From Monodelphis domestica (Eukaryota > Chordata > Mammalia > Didelphimorphia > Didelphidae): DNA of 64,000 nt. Below the pieces are notes generated by a model that was not told where the DNA came from, searched no databases, and worked only from the letters and a program-made list of their open reading frames with translations. Positions 1 to 11,820 of the stretch are shown piece after piece (the first letter of the stretch is position 1; every line of letters starts with the position of its first letter). Location of the stretch: positions 443,886,895-443,950,894 of the forward strand of contig NC_077227.1 of the NCBI RefSeq assembly GCF_027887165.1, in the 5' to 3' direction. The translations under genes were made by a program, and so were the position numbers.

Positions 1-619
1 CTGGTATATACTCAAAAAGGCCCAAGTTAATGATTACTGAAGTAAGAATTCATTACTTAAAAGAGCATATTAAAAAGTTCACTTACAGTTTTTTAATTGG
101 CTATGTTGTACACTATACCCTCTAAAGTATTTCATCTAAGAAATTATTTGGTTCAGAGAATAAATTGAAAGGTCAAGAAAGATTCCATATATATTCAAGG
201 ATTTGGCTCACCCTACTTTTTGGTGTTGATTTAATTTTTTTTTCAGTAAACATTTGCTCCCTTCCTCAAATTGGGGGTGAGAGAGGAGGGGATCAGCCAG
301 AGGAGAACAGGCACCTGGCTTACAGATAATGCATAATTAAGCAAAACATTCCCACACTGGTGATATTCAACTGTCTCACTCTGTACACCTAGCCCATTCC
401 CTCTCTATCAAAAAATAAGGAACAAATTTCAAATTATCTGGCCTTTGAAATCATGATCATTGCATTGATAGGAGTTAAGCCTTTCAAAATTGTGCTTTTG
501 TTTTAGTAAGTTTTAGATAATGTTCTGGTAATGACCACTTCAATCTGCATCAATTCAAAGTGATGGTCAAGTGACTCCCCTCCCACCCCCCAGCTTCCTT
601 ATACAGATTTTTCTACCTG

Positions 620-1140
620 ATTTATGAGTACCTGCACCATTCCTCCCTCATTTCTTTTTTTTTAATTAACTTACCAATTACATTAAAATTCCTGTTATCT
701 ATCTCCCTCCTTCCCCCCCCTCCCTGGTGACTAGAGAAGGTACCACTTGACAAATACATATCTATATACTGTCTTTCGTGTTTCTGTTTATCAATTCTTT
801 CTCCAGAGGTGGATACCCACAAGCTATTTCTTCAAATATTAATTCTGTAGCTATACACAATATTCTTTTCTTCTAATTTCACTTTTTATAAGTTCATCTA
901 TCTTTCCATGTTTTTTTTAACCTGCTCATTAATTTCTTATAGCACAGTAGTAGTCCATTACAATCATATGCCACAACTTATTCAATCATTCCCCAAATGA
1001 TGGGCATCCCCTCATTTTCCAGTTCTTTGCCACTACAAAAAAAGCTACTATAAATATTTTAGAAAATATAGGTTCTTTTCCTTTTTACCTGATCTCCTTG
1101 AGAAACAGACCCAACAGTGAATGGTATTGTGGGGGTGAGT
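620..1140 (-). mobile_element. L1 3' tail fragment
   Basis: The minus strand reads the standard marsupial L1 tail in order: a TGTTTCTCAAGGAGATCAGG-like piece, 'tagtggcaaagaactgg', 'atgaggggatgcccatca', 'ttgtggcatatgattgtaatgg', then the AGAA-rich end. It is 5'-truncated and diverged. Bases 1-620 show no feature I recognise. Confidence 0.8.
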
Positions 1141-1859
1141 GTATATGTGTGTGTACGCGTGTGCACTTGCTTTTCTCTCAATGTCATGCCCATAAGCGTT
1201 AATGTCTATAAAGAAGGGAAGGGTAATAGAGATGACAGCAAAACTACTTCAGTGAAATAACAATTATAGTTGAACATGCCAAGGTATAGTGATTTCCCAA
1301 GCAGTCATATAACTTGCTTGGGCTCACCCTTAGCTTGAAGATGAAGGTGAAGCAAAAGGGACACACCAACACATCATGAACTAAACTTTACAGCAAATAT
1401 TCAGGTGTACATACTCCAAGGAAAAAAATGGAGGTATTTAAAAACTTTGAAAGTGTTTAACCCATGGGGTTAAACTATGGGTATGTTTTATTTAATAGTT
1501 TATTAGAAGACAGATATGCAGAAAAGACAAAATAAATTGCTAATGGGGAAGATAATACAAAATGAATCAGTTAATCCTTAATGATAAATTGTAAAACTGA
1601 AGAAAATCTAGAATTTTAGTTATGAAAATAAGAAATCTAGTCCATTCTGCTAGTTTCAGAAGTTAGAAGCTGCAACTGAATCTTGTTTTATAATAAATGT
1701 AAACCTTGTTCATTAGGATGGAAAGGGGATTAAGGTAAGCAAAATAGGAATGTTATACTTAAGGTAAACTTTTTGTATGTATACCCAATTTTATAACTCT
1801 GGGCATAATTCCAGATTGCTCTTCTTTTCTAGTGTCATCTTTTTTCACTCTCCTTTTTA
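1141..1859. other. AT-rich intergenic sequence, nothing recognised
   Basis: A short GT-rich patch at about 1131-1165 and otherwise plain AT-rich DNA. No coding pattern or known repeat seen. Confidence 0.5.
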
Positions 1860-2900
1860 AGATCAAAACATTTAAAAAACCCAAAAAATCTCCCAGGACC
1901 TACATATTTTTTGACTGACCCCTGCTGACTGACATCAGTTGCTAAAAGTTGTTTGTATCATCATCTTCTCTTCCATTAGGTACGACACTTCATTCCTATT
2001 GTCTACCTTTTTACATTTCTCTTTACTCAAATGTTTTCATTTCAAATATTTCGAAGTTTTTATTTAGCTATAATCTTTCATTAAAAATGCTTGAAAGTCT
2101 TTATTTCATCAAGGATGCTTTTTTTCTCCCTTAGAATCATACAGTTTTACTGGTAAGTTATTCTTGATTGTAAATCACATTTCGTGTTCTTCCTGAAGAG
2201 TACTATGGATCTCAACTAGTTCCTGAGTACTTAAAACTCTGAGAGCTTGCAATACAAGTTCTGGATTTGGTTGTTAACATTCCTACTTTTAATTTTAGGG
2301 TTTCTCTTAAGTAATCAGCCGATTCTTTCTATTTTTTTCTTTACCTTTTGGTCTTAAAAGCTCAAAAAAGTTTTCTTTCATGATTTTTTTTTAATTCAAA
2401 AAGCTTCACATTCTCTTTTTGGTCATGGCTTCCAAGAAGTCCAGTTATTCTTATATTATCTTTCTCTGACCTATTTTCCAGTTCTTTCTGATATGATACC
2501 TTAATTCTCTTCTATTTTTTAAAGAAATCTCATTCAATATTTTAGTATTTGTTTTCCCACTGAATCATTAACTTCCATTTGGTCCATTCTAATTTTCAGT
2601 GTGCTGCTTGGGTAAGGCTTCATACTTCTTATGCAAAGCCATTCTTTTTCCAAACCTCTTCATAGCTCTCACCCCCCCCCTCCCCCCCACACACACACAT
2701 TCTTTCCTCCATCAAATCTCATTCCACTTATAATTTTTAACTCACTTTAATTCCTTCATCATTTCTTCTAGGGATTCTAATGGTTCTTGTGAGCAACTGT
2801 TTTTCTTCAAGGCTTTTTGCTTGTAGGTGTTTGGAGATATTTTTGTCTTCAGCATCCTGGCTTTATAATAGCTTTTTATCTTTTTTTTTTATTCAGTCAT
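1860..2900 (-). mobile_element. Decayed L1 ORF1-like segment
   Basis: On the minus strand at about 2420-2482 the reading ELENRSEKDNIRITGLLG matches the end of the L1 ORF1 coiled coil and start of its RNA-binding domain (family pattern L-E-x-R-S-x-x-x-N-I-R-I-x-G-L). Lysine- and glutamate-rich frames continue on both sides with many stops and shifts. Edges are rough, and the 1.86-2.3 kb part may belong to another old LINE. Confidence 0.5.
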
Positions 2901-4285
2901 TCTTCCAGCTCTTTGCTCTGGACATCCCATATGCAGGACCCTTTTGGGGCAGTTTCTGCAAGAAACTGAAACCCTTCTGGAAGTCCCCTATACTGCTCTC
3001 CTGGGCACCCTGCTTTAGTTTAGCAGAGCTTGGCACATCATAAAAACCTAATAACATCAATTTTGCCCTACAAGTTCCAAGTTCCAAAGAGCATAGGCAC
3101 TTTAACACTAGTTGTGAGGATGATCATCATGCTACTACTGATTTCCTAAAAGCAAACTAAAGAATCATATAATACCAGCAATGCAGATAAGCTACAGGAA
3201 TATCTACTATGTACTCTTCCCTCTTTAAGTTTGCCCCCCAGGTGAGCTAGTACTGGGTAGCACATTGTCATAGTATAATTTCTATACTACAAATTAAATG
3301 AATGCTCAAACTTCACCAACAACATTGCCATGCTATTACATCAGCCCTCTCTCACCCAGTGTCAGAAAAACAAAGGGATATTGTTTACACAGACCATAAC
3401 ATATACTTTTTTCCTTTGCTATCATTTATATGTTCTTGCTAAACCTTTGGGACTTCTAAAAAATGGAAATATGAGAAAACAATCATATATTTGACAAGAG
3501 CTATACTATCATTCTCTAACTCTGTATGGAAAACAGGTTTGTACATTTTTCAAACATCAAGACCCAACCTCTAATCTGCTGTGACTTATGGGGGGGTGGG
3601 GGTGGAGGGGAGGCGGGAAAATCAAATTTAATTAGTGTATTCAACAAGTACAGGAATATACTCTTATTTGATCTCACTGTGTCTGTTCTATTTGCTTTGT
3701 AGATGAAAATTTCCATTTTTTTCTACAAAACATTTATTAGAAAACTAAAGTGACTAAAGTATGGCAACAAAACTGAAAAATAGCAAGAACAGGTCAATAA
3801 TTGGCCATAAATCTCTTGGAACGATGCCATTATCAAATTGAGGATGTCTCCAAGGAAAGCTGTGTGCCATGTCTAGACTAGAATGTAAGTGACAGCTACT
3901 TCTTGGTCAATGAAGATTGGTATGAGGCCTTTATTCTTCTTAAGGCAGCTATCTCATACCACCAAAGCATTTCCAGAGGCAGCAAATAGTAAAAAGAGCC
4001 CTACCAATGACTTTTTATTTTTGGCAAGTCAGCAATCATTTGAGAGTTTCAAATGAATTCTTAGGTGTTTCCTACTCAAGCAATGATAGATAATACAGCC
4101 TATGGTTATCTCAGCCCCAAACAGAGAACACATCAAACAATATTTGGGACCATAGTATTGCTACCCTATGTACCTTAGAAAAGTCTCAGGCTCTTAGGGT
4201 TTCAGTTTTCTTATATGTAAAATAAGATTTCATTTGATTCTATTTTCAATTTTAAAAAATCTATCAAATATCCCAAAAATAAAAC
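2900..4285. other. Intergenic sequence with a G-rich run
   Basis: A G-run cluster at 3590-3616 (four or more G-tracts on the plus strand, G-quadruplex potential). The remainder has no recognised gene. It could hold 3' UTR of a neighbouring gene, but nothing shows that. Confidence 0.45.
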
Positions 4286-4289
4286 CATG

Positions 4290-4430
4290 ATACAGTGTGC
4301 CAGCAGGAGGAGGAAATATTATTTGTTAAGCACCAGGCACTTTACAAATGACCTCATCTCATCCTTATAGCAACTGTGATAAGTAAATTACTATTATTAT
4401 TGTTGAGGACACTGAGGCTCAATTCTTCCT
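4290..4430 (-). repeat. MIR/THER1-like SINE tail fragment
   Basis: Reads 'caggcactttacaaatgacctcatctca...gaggacactgaggctca', the reverse of the MIR/THER1 core and tail. Diverged and short. Confidence 0.7.
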
Positions 4431-5003
4431 GATCCTGACCCCTCTATCCGGGGATGATGAGGGATCTCTAACCATTCTGCCTCCTACCTGCTACTAAGTT
4501 ACTAAAATAGCAAATTAGTGTGCTGCTTAACCAGTCCACTTTTCAACTCCCAAGATTTGTTGAACTGGGATCACTAGGAGTCCTTGAAATATCAAATGAT
4601 ATCAGAAGGAACTAACACTTTAGGAGCAAAAGCAGACCTAAACTCAAGAAGAATTGTACTATCTTTTGGCCAAAGTGATAACTAATAGCAAAAAGAATCC
4701 TAATAAAATAAATATAACCACTTAGGTTAGAAAATCTTTCATAATTTATACCCCTAATTTTTTATAATTTTGAAATCTGTAAAACACAGGAGGACACCTT
4801 AGTTTTCCAGATTTCTGGTAACTTGAGCTATTCAAATACTAATTGGAAAGAAAACAAAGTTTATACCTCAAAAAATAGGTTGCAATTGTCTATATTTTAT
4901 TAGAACTTCAACAAAACACTTAAGTTTTTAAGACTCAGAATAAACTTTAGTTATCTGAAAAATGCATTTATATGGAACATTTCATTCTCATGCTGCTATA
5001 TAG

Positions 5004-5217
5004 CAGTGTTGGTGAAGTACTGGCACACATGCTGGAAGGGGCTGCTCCATTCCTCCTCTTCACAACCCCTAAAGACAGTGTTCACATGCTCCACCCCTCC
5101 ACCCAAAGCAAGCACTTCCTCTGCTCTCTGTGGTAAGGGGGAGTTGGGGGGAGGGCCTCACAGGCAGCTTGAAGTTACAGTTTGGGCACAGAAATTTGAA
5201 AACCTTTGCCAACACTG
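5004..5217. mobile_element. Complete non-autonomous hAT transposon (MITE), 214 bp
   Basis: Begins CAGTGTTGGTGAA and ends as the inverse of CAGTGTTGGCAAA, giving an imperfect 13-bp terminal inverted repeat with the CAG...CTG ends of hAT elements. It is flanked by a perfect 8-bp duplication CTATATAG (4996-5003 and 5218-5225), the size made by hAT transposases. The interior is GC-richer than the surroundings and non-coding. Related ends occur at 32217 and 40482. Confidence 0.9.
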
Positions 5218-5474
5218 CTATATAGAATTTATATTTCTAAATTACTTATTTTGAACATAATACTTGGGCTAGAAGTCAGCTGTCTACTAGATACATCCCA
5301 CACCCCAATGCCATTCAACCTGCCCTTTTCTAACCATTTATCAGGGGTTTCAAAATTTGCTCAAATGTTTCAATAATCCCAACAAAAGTCATGCCTTACT
5401 GAAAATTCTTTCCCTAACGTGTACTTGACATATCACCTAAATTTAACACCATTTAGCGTAAGTATTGTTACTTT

Positions 5475-5723
5475 GTTGTTCAGTCATCCAACTCTTCATG
5501 ACCCCATGGACCATAGTTGATCCTTATAGCAACCCTGATAAGATAAGTGTGCCAAGGCCATCTGTAGGGCTTTCTTGGCAAAGATAATCAAGTGGTTTGC
5601 CATTTTCTTCTCCAAGTCAAACAAGTTAAATGACTTGCCCAGGGTCACACAGCTAGTGTCTGGGGCCAGTCTTCCTGACTCCAGGCCCAGAGCTCTATTC
5701 ACTGAGCCACATAGCTGTGTCAT
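5475..5723 (-). repeat. MAR1-like CORE-SINE with target duplication
   Basis: On the minus strand it starts with the tRNA-related ACAGCTATGTGGCTCAGTGA and runs through 'tgtgaccctgggcaagtcatt', the 'gcaaaccactt' core and the 'atgaagagttgg' tail. A 10-bp direct repeat TTGTTACTTT flanks it (5465-5474 and 5724-5733). Confidence 0.85.
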
Positions 5724-5939
5724 TTGTTACTTTAGGCTTCCACATAAAAACTTTAATTTCTTTATTTTCTTTTTGTGTGTTAGGGACCCCACTGGCAATC
5801 CAGAGAAACCTGTGTACCTCTTAAAATATCTTTTAAATATAAATAGGATTATAAAGGAAACAAAAAGTTGAGTAAAAATAAATATGCAATTTTTCTCTAT
5901 CCAAATTCACAGCACTGCAAGACACCTAGGACTGAAAAC

Positions 5940-6300
5940 CCCTGATTACTGGACAATAAGGGAATACCTATCAACTTGGGGGTGGCTAAACAATTTATGG
6001 TATAGGAATATGATGGAATACAATTGCATCATAAGAAATTCAGACATGTACTAAATGCAGGACCAGGAGAACAATCTATACAAAAACATAAAAATTGAAA
6101 GTCATAAAACCTATCAACTGATTTTCCAGGGTCCTGATGATGAAACATGCTACCTACCCACCTCCTAACAGATGGACTCAGAGTACAGAAATAAGATATA
6201 TATATTTTTGGACAGTCAATGTGGGATTTTTTACTCCTTTTTCTCTGCTACTGATCTGCAAAGAACCCAAATAATTTTAGTTTCCTATTTTGAGTATACA
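5940..6300 (+). mobile_element. L1 3' tail fragment
   Basis: Contains 'aatttatggtataggaatatgatggaatac', an 'aggaccaggagaacaat' piece and an end variant with 'gatggactcagagtacagaa' and 'tggacagtcaatgtggga', all in marsupial L1 tail order. 5'-truncated. Confidence 0.75.
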
Positions 6301-7690
6301 ATGCTTAATGGAATTACATGTTCTTAAAGAGATGTTACCACAGTGTTAATACTTTCAGAAGCAGCATGGTATATAGCAGAAGTGCCAAAAACATGGAACA
6401 CTACCTAGGACACATAATACTTTGAGTGTTGCTTAAACCAGACTAAAATGTAATCTGGAACTATTCAACAAAATACAACAAAATATGGTTAACATTGTGT
6501 GGTTTTCTAAGGCAATAGCAGCCAGCAGGGATCCTTATATACAGTTTAGTGGCTTCTGTTTCTATTTGAATATGATACTTCTAGCGTACTGGATAGAGAA
6601 CTCACCGGGAAGTAAAAAAAAAAAACAACCTGGGTTCAAGTCCTATTTGCTATATCAGATATAAGGTCAGGGACAAGTGACTTAACATTAAATAATATGA
6701 CCTTGGATGAGCTCATAGTATTGAAATATACCTAGGTCTATATGTCTGTATATACATATATAATTGTATCAATTTCTAGCATTAAAATGTTCAGATTCTC
6801 ACCAACTCACCTGTTACCTGATACCATATTTCTTCTAAACAAAATAGGTTATGCCATTCATAGTCTCTTTAAGAATTGCCACTGTCTAAACAGACTGACT
6901 ACAGCAAAAATCCATAGATTGACTGGAGTATACATACAGTATCAACCACCTAACAAACCTAATTCTCCTTTCTACTGCTAGAAGTTATTTTATTGAATTA
7001 CTTCCCTTTTATTCAACTCAAAGGTTACATAGCAACACAACTGATTTAAAGCCAGAATTTCATAACCAAAAACGAAACGCTGATCAAGATTTCATCCTGA
7101 GCAAATATGAAATTTTAGCACATTAAAGCCTGAATGTTTTCCTAAGAATCAATAAAAGCAAGTTCCTTCTTACACAGAAAGCAAAAGAAAACAGTCAACA
7201 CTCCCAAGATGAATAAAATAATTAACTTATCTGTTACAAATTTAAGTCTATAGGGTAATGAAGCTGCTGCTGTCATTAAGTGGTTTAGATCCTCAAATTG
7301 ATGGTCTTCATCCCATTTCTTTTAGGACAAAGTCAGTGTACTTTGTGGAGTACAGTTGAGTCAACAGGTTCTTCTCTTACTCCTAAGAAGCACTTTATCC
7401 AAGCAAAGAAATCCAAGTGAAGAGAGCTGACATGGATGCTGCTGGCTGTGTCATTTCCTTTGTGATGATCTACCAGAATCTATTTCCTCACTGCTGTCAA
7501 GCTAATTTTCACCAGCACAGGGCTCACTGAAAATGAGGGAAGCAACAGAAATAGAGACAATTTACTATAGTCCATTGCCTAGCTTATAATAAAGGTGTAA
7601 TTGAATAAGATTGCTATAAATGAAGTAAATATACCAAGTTATTTAGTTGTTTTATATTGGGACAGGAGGCTGTGGGTGTTAAGTATCTAT
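6300..7690. other. Intergenic sequence, nothing recognised
   Basis: AT-rich with no coding pattern. 7260-7560 is slightly more complex and repeat-free, and might be part of a neighbour's UTR; I cannot support that. Confidence 0.4.
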
Positions 7691-7696
7691 ATATTG

Positions 7697-7870
7697 AGAC
7701 AGCTAGGTGGTATGGTGGACATAGTGCCAAGCCAAGCCTGGAGTTCAGAGGACCTGGGTTAAAATCTGGTCTCAAGACACCCTTTGATCCTGGGCAAGTC
7801 ACTTAACCCCATTTGCCTAGCCCTTGCCTTTCTGCCTTAAGAAATGTTACTGGGACAGAAAGTAAAGGTG
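7697..7870 (+). repeat. tRNA-derived marsupial SINE
   Basis: Starts GACAGCTAGGTGGTATGGTG and contains 'cctgggcaagtcacttaacccc' and 'gcctagcccttgcc', the shared body of the marsupial tRNA-derived SINE. About 10-20 per cent diverged from the copies at 36.8 and 52.6 kb. Confidence 0.85.
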
Positions 7871-8351
7871 TTTTGTTTTTTGCATACATGAATATGATAG
7901 TCAATAACAGAGATAAACAATCTTGTCCTCATTGCATTACTAACAAGATTTCCTAATCATAATTTTAATTTGTCCACCAATCCACATAGGAATCTTTTAA
8001 ACAAAATCATCAAAATTAACCTATAGACAAAGTAAGATGTGTTACAAGTATAAATTGTTAAGTAACAGAGGTCTCTTGATAATTAGTGCATTGCATCACT
8101 CTGTTTATCTTGGCCAAATTACCTAGAAGATACAAGAATTTGAACTTCATTTTTTAAAAAGACACATAATTCATTTTTAAAGCAATCTTTTCAGGTATAC
8201 AGAAGATTCCTAAAACTAAACACAGGGTTATGTTGCTATTCCGTTGAATCAAAATGGCAGTCAGGCAAAAAGTTCATCTCTACCATTTACTAGCTGTGAC
8301 AAATACTTAACCTTTCTGGGTTTCTGTAAACATCTTTAAAATGGGTATAAT

Positions 8352-8530
8352 CAGGGGCAGCTAGATTGCTCAGTGGATTGAAAGCCTGGAAGTCCTAGAA
8401 TCAATATTCAAATACTTCCTAGTTCTGTGACCCTGGACAAGTCACTTTAACCCCCATGGCCCTCACTGTTATTCTGCCTTGGAACCAATACACAGTGCTG
8501 ATTTTAAAATGGAATATAAGGGTTTTTAAT
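8352..8530 (+). repeat. tRNA-derived marsupial SINE
   Basis: Starts GGGGCAGCTAGATTGCTCAG; contains 'ctggacaagtcact', 'ttggaaccaatacacagtgc' and the 'ggaatataagggttttt' end typical of this family. Confidence 0.88.
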
Positions 8531-8875
8531 GTATTACTGAATTAATCCCTACTTTATCTCTTTGTGTAGGGTCAATGAGATAATGGATATAAAAATGCTT
8601 TGTAGCCAATCACATTTTACAATAACTCAATACTGAGGCAAAATATATCAAAATGACCAATTATGAATAAAGATTTGTAAAAAAACACATGTTTTTCTTC
8701 TATCCTTACCTGCCAGATCAATATTTAAAATCAGAGAAGGGAGGAAATGAGGATACCACATGAGCATGATAAATTTAATAACTTCAAAATCTATACTTCA
8801 AAAGCCAACTAGGAAATAAGCTAGTTATTTAATTAACTTTGGATTTTAGGATACCATTAGTACAATACATAAATG

Positions 8876-9080
8876 TGGAGGCAGTATGGTAATATAATAG
8901 TATAACAGTTGAAGAGCCAGCCTTGAAATCAAGATGACTTCTGACTTTGTGACCCTAAGCAAGTTGCTTATTATAGTGCCAAAGACAACTAATATAAGCA
9001 ACAGAGAAAGTGGTGATCTTCACTGAGTCATTTTCTTGTGGGAATCTCCCTAAACAGATGAAATCATAAGTCCAGACCTC
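8876..9080 (+). repeat. Old CORE-SINE-like copy
   Basis: Shows a diverged tRNA-like head ('ggaggcagtatgg', 'tgtgaccctaagcaagttgctta') and the tail 'gggaatctccctaaacagatgaaatcata'. A similarly ended copy lies at 57.79 kb. Confidence 0.6.
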
Positions 9081-9899
9081 CCCACTTTATGTGTATGCAT
9101 ATACTTAATGCACACAGATAATTTTATTATAAATAGGAATTTATATGAACTGGTAATGAAGCTATTCTTCTGACACAGGCCAGTTTCACTAAGTTGAGAC
9201 AACCTACTTTGTTAATAAATGTGCAGCTAACTTATTGATTTTCTCAAAGGAAAAGAGCTATCACTTCTAAAGCAATCTAACTATAAGCTTTCTTTGCTCT
9301 ACTAGCTAGCACAAAGTAAAATCCACAATAAACCCAAAAAACCTTCATTTTATTAAGTTTCTGCTAAACAACTTGAAAAAAATTCAAGTTCAACATAGAA
9401 AACTTTTGTTATCCAGTATGGCTAGGAATGAGTGTTCTAGTTAATAGTTTCAACACATACAATACATAAAGTGCCAACTAGAATTAGAATATAGAGACAA
9501 ATCATGATGAACACGATTTTCTGACTCTGAAGGCACTTCAGGATCCTTCAGCATAACTCAGACATTATTAGCATCCATCTGTAACTAACTATAGTGCTGC
9601 ATTACTAATGGGATACCAGGGAAAAGTGCTCTTTCCTGTTAGTTATCCCAATGAATTACCAACAAGAAGTAAATTTTAGCAAAAGTAGGTAGTAGCAAGG
9701 AAAGTAAAAAAACTTGGCTGACAGGTTCCCAAGTAACTGTTACGTTCAAAATACATTCAAAAACTGTGTTCCTATTATACATCATAGTCACTATACTTCT
9801 TCAAAAAGAAGAGCTAAAAACAAGAATTGACAAGAAGAAAATAACTTTGGGGATACAATAACAACTCTAGAAGACTACACTAAAGCAAAACACACAAGT
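9081..9899. other. AT-rich sequence beyond the SIAH1 3' UTR
   Basis: No repeat or coding signal recognised. A minus-strand AATAAA (TTTATT near 9349) could serve a still longer SIAH1 3' UTR. Confidence 0.4.
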
Positions 9900-10971
9900 T
9901 TTTAGTTTGCCAGATATTTTTAATGACAATTATAAAAGACCAAAAACATCTTTTTCCCCCCAGACTGCCTTTTTAAACAAATGATTTGCTTTTAGTTACA
10001 AATACTGTATGACAATGCTTTTTTTTTTTTTCAAAACTAATACAAGAACAATTTTTGAACAAAATGGCTGATTTTTTTCTAAATTCTTTGGGAATGGGGA
10101 AGTGAAAGGGGAGAGAGAAAAGTCTGATCTTTTATAACATTTTTAAATCAGAATTTTCCCCTAACCCCCTAAACAAAACTGATCTGAGGATATTAATTTT
10201 TTTTTAATCTACATCTGCTTTAGGAGATTCTCTTGGCCAATTCTTCCAATATAATTAATTGCTCTCTTCTGTTCAGATCTTCACAATAGCTGAATTAAAA
10301 ACAATATTTCTAACAAACTGATTACTGTGGGGGAAAAGAAAAATTCAAACATACATATGTATATACTTTACCATAAACAATTATGCATATCAAAAAGATA
10401 AGACACCTGTAATTAACTTTTAAAAGGTACAAAAAAGTGAGAAAACCTGAATTACAGAAAAGAAAGTCAAATTTAATGAAAAACTAGAAGTTAATAAAAA
10501 TTAGCAAATACACAAAAAATATACACAAACAGCAGCAATACTATGTAGTGACTTACAAAGGGGGAAAAAAGCAGCAGTCAGAGACTGCTCAACATGGCTT
10601 GTCAGTCAAATAAAAAAACACAAAAAACAGTATTCTCTTCAACAGTACAATCAATCTACAAATACAAGTTTAGAATTATTTTACAACATTTCTTGTAGGA
10701 TCAACTTTCTTAATACAAAAGATGCCCATTTTGGGTGTATATATATTTTCAGTGGTTTACTGTTGACTTATTTTTAAATATATTAGTGTTATTACATGCA
10801 ACTGCTTCCTGCATTTAACAGCCTTTCCTTTATTTAGTTTACCTTCATATGTCTAGTTTCCACCTACCAAAAGAGTTTATATTTGGCAGTCAAAGATGGT
10901 TACCCTATCTTCTGTGAAATTAAATGATGCAAAGATTTTAAACACTGGCCTGAAAACATTTGATTGCCATT
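9900..10971 (-). other. SIAH1: SIAH1 3' UTR (approximate extent)
   Basis: AT-rich sequence following the SIAH1 stop codon on the minus strand, free of recognisable repeats. An AATAAA on the minus strand (TTTATT at 10829-10834) could give a short 3' UTR of about 150-170 nt. An ATTAAA (TTTAAT at 9919-9924) would give about 1.1 kb, closer to the roughly 2.2-kb mRNA I recall for the human gene. The lower boundary is therefore an inference. Several U-rich and AUUUA-like stretches would fit an unstable transcript, but that is speculative. Confidence 0.55.
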
Positions 10972-11820
10972 TCAACACATGGAAATAGTTACATTGATGC
11001 CTAAATTGCCATTTTCTGCAAAAAGCTGTGCAATGCTGGTGTCAAAAACTAGACAGTCACTATTCATAATAGCTGTTGCAATTCCCTCATGAATAGATCG
11101 AGGAGTCGCTTCCCAAGTCAATCGCCGTCTATGACCATTTAGCTCAAGTCGATAAGCAAAATTTTCTGCTTGTTTGCGTGTTCCTATCAGCTGTACAATT
11201 GCGAAGAACTGCTGGTGACCATCATATTTTTCCTGTTTCTCTAAGACTAACATGAAGTGAAAGCCAAAACAAGACTGCATCATAACCCAGTCAACAGCAC
11301 CAGGAAGATTAATGTCTGTAGCAAGAAAAACTATATCTTCTCCCTGTAGTGTTGTAATAGACTTATGCTGATGCATCAAATGTGGCATTACAGCATCCAA
11401 AGAGCCTTGCCATTTACACGAAGCACCAGGACACGGACACGAATAAGGCCTAAACTCACACAGCTCTTCATGGTCTGCTTTTTCTGTGTGTGGCAAAGTT
11501 ATCTCACATCCAGAAGAGGCATATTTACAAGGAAATAGTACTGAATTGGCCACTTTCTCCATAGCCAAGTTGCGAATGGACCCCAATGGGCCTCGGCAAG
11601 TTGGACAACATGTGAGCTTTGGACGACAGTTGCTACAAACAAGATGGCCGCTCTGACATTGAAGAATAGGGGGTAACACATAGTCAAAGCAGACGGGACA
11701 CTCAAATAGACTAGCCAAGTCATTGTTCGATGCTGTTGTGCCAGTCAATGCAGGCACCCTCTGAGATGGTGTACACTTGGAAGTACCAGTAGGGAGGGCT
11801 GTAGCAGTCTGGCGGCTCAT
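10972..11820 (-). CDS. SIAH1: SIAH1 E3 ubiquitin-protein ligase, complete standard-isoform coding region (282 aa)
   Basis: Encodes a 282-residue protein recognised as SIAH1, a cytosolic and nuclear RING E3 ligase that dimerises through its C-terminal substrate-binding domain and sends targets to the proteasome. Visible in order: a variable N-terminus (1-40); a C3HC4 RING (41-76) with C41, C44, C55, H59, C62, C65, C72 and C75; two SIAH zinc fingers, C98/C105/H117/C121 and C128/C135/H147/H152; then the substrate-binding domain to the terminal ISMC. All metal ligands are intact and there is no frameshift. Length equals the human protein as I remember it, and the only difference I notice is Thr17 for Pro. 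The start is the ATG at 11820-11818, two bases after a splice acceptor with a pyrimidine tract (CTGTTGCAG, AG at 11824-11823). Open frame continues upstream, but that is intron. The stop is TGA at 10974-10972. The coding part lacks introns, as in other mammals. Confidence 0.98.
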   Translation of the reverse strand: MSRQTATALPTGTSKCTPSQRVPALTGTTASNNDLASLFECPVCFDYVLPPILQCQSGHLVCSNCRPKLTCCPTCRGPLGSIRNLAMEKVANSVLFPCKYASSGCEITLPHTEKADHEELCEFRPYSCPCPGASCKWQGSLDAVMPHLMHQHKSITTLQGEDIVFLATDINLPGAVDWVMMQSCFGFHFMLVLEKQEKYDGHQQFFAIVQLIGTRKQAENFAYRLELNGHRRRLTWEATPRSIHEGIATAIMNSDCLVFDTSIAQLFAENGNLGINVTISMC

